A DNA stretch of 64,000 nucleotides from Gadus chalcogrammus (taxonomy: Eukaryota; Chordata; Actinopteri; Gadiformes; Gadidae). Both the position numbers and the translations under genes were made by a program. The notes under the pieces are model-generated. The model was not told where the DNA came from and searched no databases. It saw only the letters and a list, made by a program, of their open reading frames with translations. The stretch is taken from NCBI RefSeq assembly GCF_026213295.1, contig NC_079423.1, forward strand, positions 12,593,896-12,657,895, read 5' to 3'. Positions 1 to 16,629 of the stretch are shown here, piece after piece; within the stretch, counting starts at the first letter, position 1; the number at the start of each line of letters is the position of its first letter.

Positions 1-1
1 T

Positions 2-1723
2 TTGAAAGCCCTGATAAGAGTGGACCTCAATGATAATCCCTGGCGTTGTGATTGCAATTTCATTGATTTATACCAATGGATGAAAGACAACTCTAAAGTG
101 CTAACTCACACTCCTCCTGTGGTGTGTAAGTTTCCAAATGATTTAAGTGGAAGGGAGGTGATTTCACTAACAGAGGATCAACTTGTGTGCCCCACCCTTG
201 CTCCAATCACTACTCCTTTACATACCACTACCATGCCAACCACCGCCCCATCTACCACTACCATGCCAACCACCGCCCCATCTACCACTACCATGCCAAC
301 CACCGCCCCACCTACCACTACCATGCCAACCACCGACCCATCTACCACTACCATGCCAACCACCGCCCCATCTACCACTACCATGCCAACCACCGCCCCA
401 TCTACCACTACCATGCCAACCACCGCCCCATCTACCACTACCATGCCAACCACCGCCCCATCTACCACTACCATGCCAACCACCGCCCCATCTACCACTA
501 CCATGCCAACCACCGCCCCATCTACCACTACCATGCAAACCACCGCCCCATCTACCACTACCACCAGCCCCACTACAACCACCACCGCCTCCACTACAAC
601 CACCACCACCCCCACTACAACCACCACCACCCCCACTACAACCACCACCGACCCAACTACAACCACCACCGCCCCCACTACAACCACCACCACCCCCACT
701 ACAACCACCACCACCCGGCCTACTACCATCCCAACCACCACCACCCTCACTACAACCACCACCAGCCCGCCTACTACCATCCCAACTACCACCACCCCCA
801 CTACAACCACCACCACCCCCACTACTACCCTCCCAACCACCACCCAAATTACAACTACCACAACCACCCCAACTACAACCACCACCACCACCACTACCCC
901 AACCACCATCCTAGCCACAACAACCATCCCAGCCACCACCCCCACTACAACCACCACCACCCCCACTACAACCACCGCCCCCACAACGACTGCCATCCCA
1001 ACCACAGTAACCATCCCAACCACCACCCCCACTACAACCACCCCGACCACCACCCCTACCACCACCACCCCCACCCCAACCACCGCAACGACTACCACCC
1101 CAACCGCCGTTGCGACAGCCACCCCCATGCCCGCCACCACCCCAACGACACCTACGCCCACTACAAACGCCCTAACCACCACTCCCCCTACCGCCCTCAT
1201 CACGTCAAGAACAACAACAGCAGCGCTTGCAACAATAATGACAACCTGGCCAACTCTTTTAACTACAACAGCACCAGCAAAAACGACCTGTGCAATAGCC
1301 AGCACTACCACAACAACGCAACCTACTACCACGTCACCCTCGACAACCACGATTACAACTCTTAGCACTCCATCACCCGGCGCTACCATGGCAACAACCC
1401 CACGAACACCGAGGCACACCCCGGTAGTCTTCTTCACTTGCAGCACGGAGCCCGGACACCAACCCCCACCGCTCCGCCACTACCAGCCGAGCTGCCGGCG
1501 CAGGAGCAAGGTGGAGCAGTGCAAGGCCAGGTTCACCCTGTACACCACCCTGCTGGTGCTGGAGGTCATCTGCACGCTGGTGCTGGGAAAGTTCGTTTGG
1601 TCTCTGCACAGTCTGCTGCAGGAGAGGGAGGGGACGGACGGCAGGGTCGACCTCACCCGCTTCTCCTACCGGAAGGAATTCGTCCGGAGGCCACTCCCCG
1701 AGGCAGAGACCGTCAGGCTTTGA
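2..1723 (+). CDS. Platelet glycoprotein Ib-alpha/V-like LRR mucin-type receptor, 3' end (partial)
   Basis: The reading frame is open from the window edge to a TGA at 1721-1723, so this is the C-terminal part of a longer protein whose leucine-rich repeats lie upstream. Residues about 8-65 form an LRR C-terminal cap: NPWRCDC near the start, a Trp-containing helix, and two later cysteines ending at LVCP. From about residue 66 to 480 the chain is almost only Thr and Pro (eleven 10-residue STTTMPTTAP-like units, then TTTTTP runs), as expected of a heavily O-glycosylated stalk. Three cysteines and a basic RRR cluster precede a hydrophobic segment (about residues 511-535, 1532-1606), followed by a tail of about 40 residues. 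LRR cap, mucin stalk, juxtamembrane cysteines and one membrane helix match GPIb-alpha, the von Willebrand factor receptor subunit. The short tail also resembles GPV. Family assignment is fairly secure; the exact orthologue is not. Confidence 0.72.
   Translation: MKALIRVDLNDNPWRCDCNFIDLYQWMKDNSKVLTHTPPVVCKFPNDLSGREVISLTEDQLVCPTLAPITTPLHTTTMPTTAPSTTTMPTTAPSTTTMPTTAPPTTTMPTTDPSTTTMPTTAPSTTTMPTTAPSTTTMPTTAPSTTTMPTTAPSTTTMPTTAPSTTTMPTTAPSTTTMQTTAPSTTTTSPTTTTTASTTTTTTPTTTTTTPTTTTTDPTTTTTAPTTTTTTPTTTTTTRPTTIPTTTTLTTTTTSPPTTIPTTTTPTTTTTTPTTTLPTTTQITTTTTTPTTTTTTTTTPTTILATTTIPATTPTTTTTTPTTTTAPTTTAIPTTVTIPTTTPTTTTPTTTPTTTTPTPTTATTTTPTAVATATPMPATTPTTPTPTTNALTTTPPTALITSRTTTAALATIMTTWPTLLTTTAPAKTTCAIASTTTTTQPTTTSPSTTTITTLSTPSPGATMATTPRTPRHTPVVFFTCSTEPGHQPPPLRHYQPSCRRRSKVEQCKARFTLYTTLLVLEVICTLVLGKFVWSLHSLLQEREGTDGRVDLTRFSYRKEFVRRPLPEAETVRL
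221..550 (+). repeat. 30-bp coding tandem repeat (11 units) in mucin stalk
   Basis: Eleven nearly identical in-frame 30-bp units each encode ten residues of the type STTTMPTTAP. Only a few units differ: H at the first position of unit 1, P and D in unit 4, and MQ in unit 11. The near identity suggests recent expansion or homogenisation. Mammalian GPIb-alpha carries a length-polymorphic tandem repeat in the same kind of stalk, which supports the family assignment. Confidence 0.93.
551..1375 (+). repeat. Thr/Pro-coding low-complexity tract (ACC/ACT/CCC rich)
   Basis: This is the continuation of the stalk. It is built from degenerate ACAACCACCACC-type units coding for runs of Thr with Pro spacers, and it becomes less regular toward the 3' side, where Ala, Ile and Ser appear. 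The G-poor, C/A-rich + strand leaves several other frames open by chance; these are not separate genes. Confidence 0.9.
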
Positions 1724-3881
1724 GGTGTCTGGGGTTTGCGTGCGCGCATTGCTTCGTCGGCTTCTGACGTTTTTTCTCAACGTAAAACAATCTTCGCTCG
1801 AAAATCCTGTGTACGAAATTATATCAGTTTTTTATTTATTTTTTTATATTTGCTTGTGGATTATTTATTGTGTATTACTGGAAGTTGAAGTAGGGTAGCA
1901 TTGTTTGATTATTATGATGCCAGGAATAGGTAATTCCCCTGTTTGCCAGAAGAGGGAACCAGACATACATGAAGCAGAAAGCAAGGTGGATAATTAACTA
2001 ATGTGAAATGTAAAACAAAAGCTTTTCTCTGTAAATTATAGTTATAAACTATGCACATTGTTGATTGTATATAAGTGTGTATACTCCAAATTGACCTGGT
2101 TCAGAGCTGCCAGCCTGATGGACATGCTTGGCTTGGGAAAGACAGAATGTCAGACAAACAGTGTGTGGTACCTGCACCTAAGCTACGCTTAACCATCTGT
2201 GTGTAGAGGGACGACGTTCATACTTTCTTAATCCCCTGTTTCTGGCTCACTGCTCTGAGTGGCAGGAGTCCAGTCTAGATTGATGCCAGATTTGTGGATT
2301 AAAGTGACAACGTGTTCGATTTATTAATACATATTATTATTACAAAAGTATCTAGATTTATCTGTAGGACATGCTGCTGGCTAGCCTGGAGACCCACATG
2401 ATCGGGTGACTTCACATTCTGTTTCGATACAGGTGTCAGTTAACAATCAGCTAACCAATCATGTGACCTCATCAGTTCAGGGGATACACAGAGTAAGAAA
2501 GAATGGCAAAACATTTTTCCGCTTTCCGTTATCTCTACTAATGTTAACGTGACCGCTTGTTTCTTTGGGAGCCGCTATGTTTTTTGTCATAATCTACGAC
2601 AATCTCTGATTGGCCCGTTTTCATCTATGACACAGTCCCTGATTGACCCAGGTGACATTTTCATTCCTAGAATTCGTTGTGGCCGGCTGAAAGTCCACAC
2701 TGAGAGGTGTGGCAAAAAGGTGAGGTCACGTGATCAGGATGGTCTCCGGCGGCTAGCTAAGGGCCCTATAGTCTTATACATGCTTTTTTTTTTTTTTTAC
2801 TCCAGGCCAGAGATACATGTTGTGTTTATTTAACGTGTAGTTACTCAAGGGAGCGTGCTTTCCCTTGTGTAGAGGACTTTTAAAACAAATGACAGCGTGA
2901 TTTTATGACGACGAAAAGGTCTGATCAAATATTGTGCAATTAAAAATGTCACAGCAAAAATATTGGGAGATCAGTTTCATATCCACCGTAAATACAAGGC
3001 TAATGAATGAAAAAAAATTACGAAGGCCAAAACTAAATAGATGTTCTCAATTATTTTAGTTTATTTGTTTTGTCAACCACACACAACAGATTTAGTTTTT
3101 TTTAAGCTTTTTTATCTATGATGACAAAACCATCTTGGAAGAACTAATGCTACTACTACAGGCACCTTACACAGTACGGGTCAGTGCAGGCCACCATATT
3201 TGTTGGAAAGGGAAGGGGGGGGGGGTGGGGGGGAGCTTCAGTTGGTTGAACATTTTGCCAAAAGCATTTTAGTAAAAGTAAAACTATCTGCAACAAAACA
3301 CATAGTCTTTGACAGAACGTCAGCAAAGGTTTTTTTTATTTCTTCTTCTGTTGATAATTTTTAAATTTATGGACGTTTTTGTGTCTACACCTATTTTGCA
3401 TTTTATACATTTTTCCTTAATCTCGTTGTAACAGTTTGGGGTTTTTCAGCTTTGAAACAAACCAGCTTGAAGGCATTTTCAGTGTCGGATGACACCACTG
3501 CAATTTGATTACAAACTTGATTATGATAATTATGTTTAAAACACAATCATCATAGCCACAAACTCAGCATGAACTAGAGAAACTATTCAAGTAGCCTACA
3601 TTTACTTAATTACATTCCCTAAAAAAAAAGTACAAAATTAGCAAAAGAGCTTATGATAGAGACTTCATGTCATGCAGTAGTACGGATAAAATTAATGGTT
3701 TTCAGAGAAATTGGGCCAAGCACTGGACTTGAATTTTGGTTCAACTACGTTTCTTCCAACATCAAAAATAGGTCTTCATTAGGGATATTATATAGGTTCA
3801 AGGAGCAGAGGCGTTTGTGCTTGCTTTTCATCCAATATAAAAATAAAATACAGAAAAACTACAAAAGTCGGCCTTACTCAA
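1724..3881. other. 3' UTR and intergenic DNA, no gene seen
   Basis: AT-rich sequence follows the receptor stop codon. It contains a T run at 2785-2798 and a G-rich run at about 3216-3233 broken by a single T. Short open frames here have no recognisable similarity or domain. Confidence 0.6.
2298..2303 (+). terminator. Candidate poly(A) signal of the receptor gene
   Basis: ATTAAA is the only close match to a polyadenylation hexamer noted in the first 600 bases after the stop codon. A GTGTTCG element follows within 15 bases. This would give a 3' UTR of about 600 bases. The call rests on the motif alone. Confidence 0.3.
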
Positions 3882-4153
3882 AATGGTAAATGGACTGCAT
3901 TTATATCGCCCTTTTCTAACCAGTGGCCACTCAAAGTGCTTTGTAATTATTGCCTAACATTCACCCATTCATACACAAATTGACACACCGACGGAGGTGC
4001 CAACCATGCAAGACGACAGCCAGCTTGTCTGGAGCACTTAGGGTTTGGTGTCATGCTTAGGCACACGTTGACACCCAGCTAGGATGAGCCGGCAACCTTC
4101 CAGCAACCTTCCGGTTGCAAGTCAACCCACTATCTTCTGAGTTTCTGCCGCCT
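3882..4153 (+). mobile_element. Teleost interspersed repeat, retroelement-tail type
   Basis: The block begins with GGTAAATGGACTGCATTTAT and continues through CCAGTGGCCACTCAAAG, ACATTCACCCATTCATAC and CAACCTTCCGGTTGCAAG. I recognise this arrangement from many fish genomes, where it occurs in thousands of copies. The copy is diverged. The family name cannot be fixed without a repeat library; a non-LTR retrotransposon tail or SINE is likely. Confidence 0.75.
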
Positions 4154-4984
4154 AGGTTGTATAAAATATATTGTAGATGATCTCTCTCTCTGAATTAAGC
4201 CTAAACAGATAAACTATATCTGTATCATACAATAAAATATACTCTGATTTTGTTTAAGTTATATGCGTTGGTGTTTCAGTGGTTCATTTCTCGTCTGCCG
4301 CATGGGAGTTTCTTTCTGATAAACCTGTAACAGCTGTTTGTTGAATTTCTTTCTTTGGGACAATAAAGAATGCATGATACAAAGCTTCAAATAGCTTAGT
4401 TAAGACCAAGCACTTGGATGCTTGGTCATACCTGGTGAGGTGAGGTGATCTGCAATCTTGAAGTTTCATGAACATAAATTCCTGCAAAGTCACCGAATGA
4501 AGTACCACAATGGGGATTGATCTAAGGACACATTGCTGGAACCCCTGGTATTTGCACTATAATGATTGTTACAAACTGGGTGTGTGTGATGACCTCATTT
4601 GGATCTATGGTAACCATCTAAAGGGGATGTGACGCGTGTTCCAAAGGTATCCCTAACAGAAATCTTGGAGATTCCACTTTAAAGTGGCCAAAAGGGTAAA
4701 AATCACGAAAGTATAGAAAAAAGTGTCTGGTTGTTGTTGTAGCTGTAAGCCACAATCATCTGAAACGCGAGGATGTATTCGTGTGTCAACGCTCCGTTGG
4801 TTCTGTCGTGTCTGGGGTCGTTTGGCTTTGACAAGTAAGCTGACAGCCTCAGACGTCCTTCCCTGGCCCTGTGGACCCGCCCCTGCCCTACCGCCTGCAG
4901 AATCTCCTGCTGCATCAGCGCTCTCGCACACACACACACACATACACACCCTCTGATGCACATGCACTCGCATGCAAACAGTTG
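4154..4984. other. Intergenic, no gene seen
   Basis: Unique-looking sequence with a short CA array at 4927-4949. The part near 4840-4920 is GC-rich. No coding similarity was recognised on either strand. Confidence 0.5.

Positions 4985-5068
<84 letters not shown>
4985..5068. repeat. (TG)42 microsatellite
   Basis: An uninterrupted TG array of 84 bases. It is followed about 210 bases downstream by a CA array in the opposite sense, so the two can in principle pair as an inverted repeat. Confidence 0.97.
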
Positions 5069-5070
<2 letters not shown>

Positions 5071-5277
5071 GGCCTCTCTTGGCCCTGGGGTCAGCCTCTG
5101 GCTCTGGGCAGGGCAGGAGGTTTGGATCTGCTGGTTCCTGCTCCGTCTCTCCCAGCGGAGGCCCCGACGGAGCCACCTGAGCCCCCTGTCTGACCACCAG
5201 CTGCCCCCTCCAGGCAGAGCTCCAGAGCGGCTCGCTCCATCTCTACCAGCAAATACCTGTTCCCCCTACATACGCAA
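5069..5277. other. GC-rich island between two microsatellites
   Basis: About 200 bases of GC-rich sequence rich in CTCC and CCAG words, much richer in G+C than the surroundings. Frames on both strands are open, but none has recognisable protein similarity. It may be a remnant exon or regulatory segment, and I do not annotate it as coding. Confidence 0.4.
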
Positions 5278-9720
<4,443 letters not shown>

Positions 9721-12700
9721 CATAGTCTAATACAACCTTATCGGAGCTACGCTAATCATGCATATTCTCTTGTACTGATGAAGCGCCTCGCACTAGATAT
9801 TAATTTAATGGCACTGTTCTCATCTCTTGGTCACCAAAGCAGAGCAACTGAGCAGGGCGATTTACATCTCAGTGAAGGTCAATGGTAATTGTTAAGGGAA
9901 GGATGGGTCTCGGCATGCAGTTACCTCAATATTTATTTGCAATAGCTTTTGATGTTTATATGGTCAGCTATCAGGTCACAGGTCTGCTTACTCTAGCCCT
10001 TGGCTGCCTTGCGTGTGTACGTTTCCCTGACATATCAGTACATGACCTCTGACAGACATTGAAGATTTGACCGTAGAGGGCAATAACACACCCTACCAAC
10101 AGGGGGAGACAGAGAGGCCTCTGAGGTAGAATTGATTTTGTGGTGACAATTTCCAATATTTCTTTATGCATCATGCCAAAGAGTCATTCGTTATATATAT
10201 ATAGGGATTGTATCAATTTTAGCTTTTCTATCAATACATTTACGTGGTTAACAGAACCTGTGATCAATATAATGCTGCAACATAACAGCCTTAGCATGCA
10301 ATTAAAAGCAACTACAACAATTTTGCAGACGCATAAATAACAACCCACATTTTGAATGCCATTAAAAAAAAAGCAAGTAAGAATGTGTTTTCCATCATTG
10401 TTGTGGATGTGTAATTGCATAGCTGAGCAGGTGCCCTGTGATGGCACCAAGTCAGAGGGGAACGGTCAGTCTATAAATAAGCCTGCGTCTTAAGCCTGTC
10501 TGGACCTGTCACATCGAACCTGAAGTGTGCTTGTCAGTTTTTACAATGAAACACGACCAAATATAGAATTCAAATGTATCCTCAGTCAAACACTGAATAA
10601 CACTGTTATTATCATGGGTATTTCCAAAGGAAGATAAATTAGCCAAGAAGATTAAGTTAATCTTTATACCAAATAAAGTATATAATATACATGCTATATA
10701 TATCATTTCTTCATGTGCAGAAAGTGTTGTGTTCTTACTAGGATGCTCAATGCATCATTCTTGGTCACCAGGTCATCAAATGCATGCAGGCATGTATAGT
10801 ATGCCAGCATAATATCTAATAGAATATGAAATATGACTTAAAGTACCGGTACACCACATCTAATCTGCTCAGAAATCATAAATCAATGCATTGTGTTTGT
10901 AACATTAATGAGGTACTCTTGTTTTAACTCAGAGTGCATTATTAGATTAGTTTATGTTAACCATATTAATATACTGCCCAGTGTGTTAGAGACTGATTAA
11001 TTTTGATTATACTGTGGTTATATCAATAGGCTGGATTTGTTATAAATCCAGCTCGGTTGATTCATGAACCAAGGGTTTAGTTTAGAAAACACTGTTTATT
11101 TATTTTGATCATTCTGATCATATGTTTTACTCATATGTTTTTTCATTAAATGAAAGTGAATATTTTATGAGAGTCCAAAGTGTCCGAACTCCTTTCAAAT
11201 ATTAACACACATACTGTTTGTATAAATGAATAAATAGCATGGATAAAGCTTAATTCCCATAGATTCTTGTTGCAGTAAAAAAGTGTATGGTGGTCATGCA
11301 ATACACCTCTAAATACCACTTAAGTAAATGGCCAGGTAAGACCTGGTAAGACATGAAATGACCCATTATCTTGTTGATTGTTAAATGTACAATCTCAAAA
11401 TCTTCCTAACATAATACTTTCTTTGTGTAACATTGTTTTATTAGAGGTCGCAGTTAACAAAACATGATTACCTCAATATTTTATTGATTCAGGGTAATGT
11501 GAAAATAAGCATGAAGCACACAATAGGAACAACTGAGAGTTGTTCAGTTTCAGTTAAATTAAATGAATCAGTTAATTAGTCAACCAGCATTATGAACAAA
11601 ATAACTCTTACATCAACTTATCGATATCATTGTTGTTCCACAGTCTCATCCTTACTTATGGCTTAGGATGGGCGTAGCAACCAGTGAATAAACGTTTTTC
11701 ACCAAAAACATAGAGAGTTTCAAAAGTGTTCTATCTAGTGTTCACTTCCACCACAAATACTCCACCTCATCCATCCATTCGTTGTGTCAAACCGAATGTC
11801 AGACAACAGATTGCCTTGTCTGACATTGTCTGCCTCTCTGGTCTTCCTGTGGAACCGAAAAGAAACACAGCAAAGGTTGCCTTATCGCTAATGGTCGGAC
11901 TCAAGACCAATCCGGCCAAACTGCTCTGGAGCAGCAGCTGGCTCCCTTGGGTTCTGCTGGGGCTGAACAGAGAAGGTCTGGGAAACCCCTTGAGGAGGAT
12001 GGCATTCATGTTCCTGGTGGAAGAACGAAAGAGGGGGGAAGAGGGGGGAGAGCAGTTGAGGCGAAATAAAACACTATCTATCTGCATACAATAGCAAACA
12101 CCTTCTGTTGGGGGAACGGCCCATTGTCTTGGCTGGCTCACAGGAGCCAGGCACTGAATGAATAGATTCTTGCCGTACCATCGAGGCTTTAGCACAGACC
12201 AGCCAGCGAGTTGGAAGGAAAGAGATCATTTCTTGTGAAAGCACGGACACTGCTGCGTTTGGCAACTCTTCGGCATGGTATTCTGTTTTTGTGGCGTGAA
12301 CTAAATCTTTTACATAGAGAATGTTACATCTGTTGAGTTCTGGCTGAAAACAAAATGGTGTACACTTTAAATCATCTAGCTAGCACTTTTCCACTTCCAG
12401 GTACTTGGGAGAGGCCAGTTTACAGACACGAGGGAAGATCTCCTAAAAAAAAGGACTTTCACTTTTAAACAAAGATTTTGAACACAGGTTTTCTCAATTA
12501 TAGACTTCTGAATGTGTGCATGTTTAAACAAAATGTCCACCCCAATGAACTATGGTGCAGGAAAGGTCAGTAAAGGGAACATTACAATTAATATTTTAAT
12601 AAATGTGTCCTTGTGTAAATGTGAATTCAGGACATTCTCCACCAGATAATAAGTAGGTGATACCATCTTCCCTTTTGCCTTAAATTTTTTATCTCTTGCT

Positions 12701-13437
12701 GTATCGATTTGTTTCTCAGGAAAAGATTGCTCTCTGCAAGTCGGGCAAAATGCAGTTACATATAGCTTATGAAATACACAATGTCCTGTGTTAAAGTCAA
12801 CTGGTATTTGAATGCTCTACTCCTGTTCTGTGGACCTCAGCAACTATTGCATGTGGTACCATGTAACATGTTAGGGAAACATTAGAGGAGGCCTTAATGT
12901 CTCCAACTAGATATGATTTATTCATAACGTCTTTTTCATTCTGGTCTCCTTGCCACAAATCATTCATGTCGTCCAAGATTATGATCTTCTTATAATGAAA
13001 CTGATTTTTTTTCATGTATTTACAATTTGAACTGAGCCTAACAGAGTGGTTAATGTAATAATAAATGACTTTGGTGAGTGAGAAAATCCTTGAGACGGCT
13101 TAATCCCTCGGGAGGTTAAAGCAGGACACTGTACCGGTGACAAAGAATACTGACAAAAGCTGACAAGAGCTATGAATTGTTATGTCAAAGCACGCAAAGG
13201 AGTTTAAGAGGCAAAATGCAAATGGAGGAGTTTTTATACGTTTTTCCACTGCGTTGGTTTCTAAAGCCCAGATACATCTTTCATGAAGCAGGTCTTTGAC
13301 ATTGGCTGTCCCCACGAGAGTCATTTAATCAGTGGCCCAAAGTCTTTTACTAGTAAAACTTGCAAAAAATAGCTCAGAGAGAGATGGAGAGGGATGTGTG
13401 TGTATGAACGTATCGATGTGTGCACGTGTGCGTTTGT
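9721..13437. other. Intergenic, no gene confirmed
   Basis: Mostly AT-rich sequence. The interval 11726-12200 is more GC-rich and open on both strands (122 codons on +, 142 on -), but neither translation resembles a protein I know. It could be a non-coding RNA exon or a conserved element. Short hairpins, such as CTGGATTT/AAATCCAG near 11032, are unremarkable. Confidence 0.45.
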
Positions 13438-13507
13438 ATGTGTGTGTGTGTGTGTGTGTGAGTGTGTGTGTGTGTGTGTGGGGGGGCGGGGGGGGGGGGG
13501 GGGGGGG
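13438..13507. repeat. (TG)n followed by G homopolymer
   Basis: A TG array of about 42 bases runs directly into a G tract (13480-13507) broken only by a C at 13487. The G tract can form quadruplexes. Confidence 0.95.
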
Positions 13508-14180
13508 TTAGATACTTGGGTCAGACTCCGTGAAGAGAAGAGTAGGACAGAGAGGAATGATCTGTCCCTCTCCTACACAACTGGTACTCAAATGTTTTCC
13601 TCAAACAACAATGACCTTAAACATCACAATAATGCTATAAAGGCAACTTTTTCACAGAGTTAATCATTGTAGTAGCTCTGTATTTATAAATAACAGGTCT
13701 GACACATCGAAGGAGAATCAAAAGAAAACTCAAAGCATCAATACTGGTTTAGAATGAGGAGTTAATGCTAGTTGTTCTAAACCAATTATAGTTATTGATA
13801 ACCATTGGGTTAGGACATCCTAAAAATACAGAAAGAAGATTTTCAAGGTAATCAGGTTCTGCAGTACATTGTCTTGTGTACTAAAAAATGACTTAACTGT
13901 AGCTGTAAATGTCTCACTGCAATATAACAATCAAGTTATTTTCCTGATTTATTGCATTGATCCATAATTCTCAGCCTTACTGTAAATCATATGTCCAAAT
14001 CACATAATAACCATATGGTTGCAAAAGTCATCAAACTTCAGCCAAACTTCGACCCGGTTGTAAATGATTCATGTGCAATAAATCAGCTATAATAGCCATT
14101 CACACAATATGGGATCTAATGACCCATTTACACAAATGACCATTTAAAGGATCTCAGCCTCATATGCTTGTGTATGTGTG
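13508..14180. other. Intergenic, nothing recognised
   Basis: AT-rich unique sequence without a recognisable coding, RNA or repeat feature. Confidence 0.5.
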
Positions 14181-14360
<180 letters not shown>

Positions 14361-14427
14361 AGAGAGGGCCATAGTTAATGAGGTCCAACAAGGATCGACA
14401 GGAAATAGAGATGAATGGTGGCAGGCC

Positions 14428-14440
14428 TGTGTGTGTGTGT

Positions 14441-14536
<96 letters not shown>

Positions 14537-14548
14537 GCGTGTGTCTGT
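14428..14548. repeat. (GT)n microsatellite
   Basis: A GT array interrupted by TTCG near 14441 and with GTGC variants at its right end. Confidence 0.95.
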
Positions 14549-14952
14549 GCATGTATATGTGCATGTGCCAAATTAAGAGGGTCAAGAGGGTCATTAGGAG
14601 GGTTCTTGCGTGTGCATCTCCTCTCTGAGAGTATGTGTGTGTAGGAGTTAAAGATGGCATCGACTGAGTACAGCCTCCTCACACATCATTAAGTGTGCAG
14701 CAGCAGCCTCCGTGTCCGTCCACTCCACGGCCTCCTCTGTGTCTCATCTGTATCGCTGATTGATTGGCAGCCCTTCTGCTCTGTGTCAGGCCTTTCGGAC
14801 CACGCTGATCCTCATATTCGTTACCATTAGCTCCGAGATTAACCTCACTTCACACCAGGGGCGTGTACAGGACACGAGGTTGGAGTGGAACACAACAACA
14901 GACACAGACACAGACACAGACACGGACAAACGCACACACACACACCTCATTT

Positions 14953-15153
<201 letters not shown>

Positions 15154-15431
15154 ATGATGTAATATTAAGCTGTTTTCTAAGAGGAATAAAACACTAACTT
15201 ATTGTATCTCTAGCAACTACACGTATGTACCGTTGATGTGTTTGTCAGGTGAGATACACAATCTTTCCTAATGGAATGTCCTTAAAGGTTGTTTATTAAA
15301 CCTTTTTCATTTCTCTTTATAAAAAGGAGGATATGTGGTCTTGTAGATTACTTAAAAAGACTCATACACTAGATTTGTACATATGCTAGATACACATTCC
15401 GTTTACAAGAAGAAGCCTTGTAGACTACACA

Positions 15432-15508
<77 letters not shown>

Positions 15509-16249
15509 ACACACACACAACACAAACAATCTCTGATCAGGTGTGCAGCAGTTTAACAAGGTAGTAGGGTGGGGAAGGGTTAAGTCATTATCTGTACTAT
15601 TGGGAATGGTGTGTCCATCCAAATTGCTGTTGTTGATGTTTCCACACATTCTGTGCCACTGGCCTTCCAGTGAGGGCTTCTCTGTCCTTGGCTGGCTGCG
15701 AAATCTTAGGTTAACACAACAAGAAAATGAATTACGATGCAACGATGTCACCTTGTACCGAAGCGCTTTTCAATCATGATTTGTTGAGGTTGAATTGGAA
15801 AGCAACGGACCACCATCAAATATGGGCTGTTTTGGGCGGTTGCATGCGGTTTTGTTCAGTGAGCCTCAACTGTCAAATATGTGCACCCTTACTAGGACAA
15901 TAAGAGTTTTTTAAAGGCTATGCTATGAACAGTACAAGGATCCTTTTCAGGAGGCTGTTTCAGTAAAGAAGAGTAAGATCTTTAGATCTTTCATTTTGAG
16001 CAATCCCTATACCTTCAATATAAATGATAAATTATCCAATTGATCCATGATCATGGATCATTATGGGCAACCATATCTCTGTTTTAGTATGTTGCGGTGA
16101 ATGTGACTGGACACCCCAGCTTGCTCACTGGCCGGCAGTCCATCACCATGACAACACACTTATTTATATTTTTTGAAATGATATAGCTCGTAATCCTACT
16201 GTGTATACCAATGATGGCGAATCATTGAACTGCTTTCCCTTCCTGGAAG
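15154..16249. other. Intergenic with (CA)n and a perfect palindrome
   Basis: Contains a CA array at 15427-15519 and the perfect 20-bp palindrome TGATCCATGATCATGGATCA at 16041-16060. No gene was recognised. Confidence 0.6.
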
Positions 16250-16432
16250 AAGGGATTTCCCCCCCTGCGTTCGTTCTCAAGATCTCTTCCTGTTTATTAA
16301 GGAGTTTTTTTGGTGCCCTTTGGGGGCTGATTAGATGGTGTCATAAATAAATGGCGTGTAAAGCCCTTTGAAAGTGTAACTGTGATTAAGGGCTATACAA
16401 ATAAGATTTACTTGACTTAATTAACTTGAATT
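16250..16432 (+). mobile_element. Teleost LINE-tail-like repeat
   Basis: Contains GTAAAGCCCTTTGAAAGTG, GATTAAGGGCTATACAAAT and a TTTACTTGACTT end. This combination is typical of the 3' end of a common fish non-LTR retroelement that ends in short tandem TTGACT-like units. No reading frame remains. The family name is uncertain. Confidence 0.68.
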
Positions 16433-16505
16433 ATCCTAAACCTTTCCAAGGATATCTCAGTACATCAAATATACTTTAGTTTGTGATTATCTATCCTTAA
16501 TACTA

Positions 16506-16629
<124 letters not shown>

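Noticed and set aside
178..1446. 422-codon - strand frame and 243/392-codon alternative + frames over the mucin region
   Set aside because: They are products of the low-complexity repeat; translations are Val/Gly/Met or Pro/His repeats without any domain. The true frame has an LRR cap and a membrane helix.
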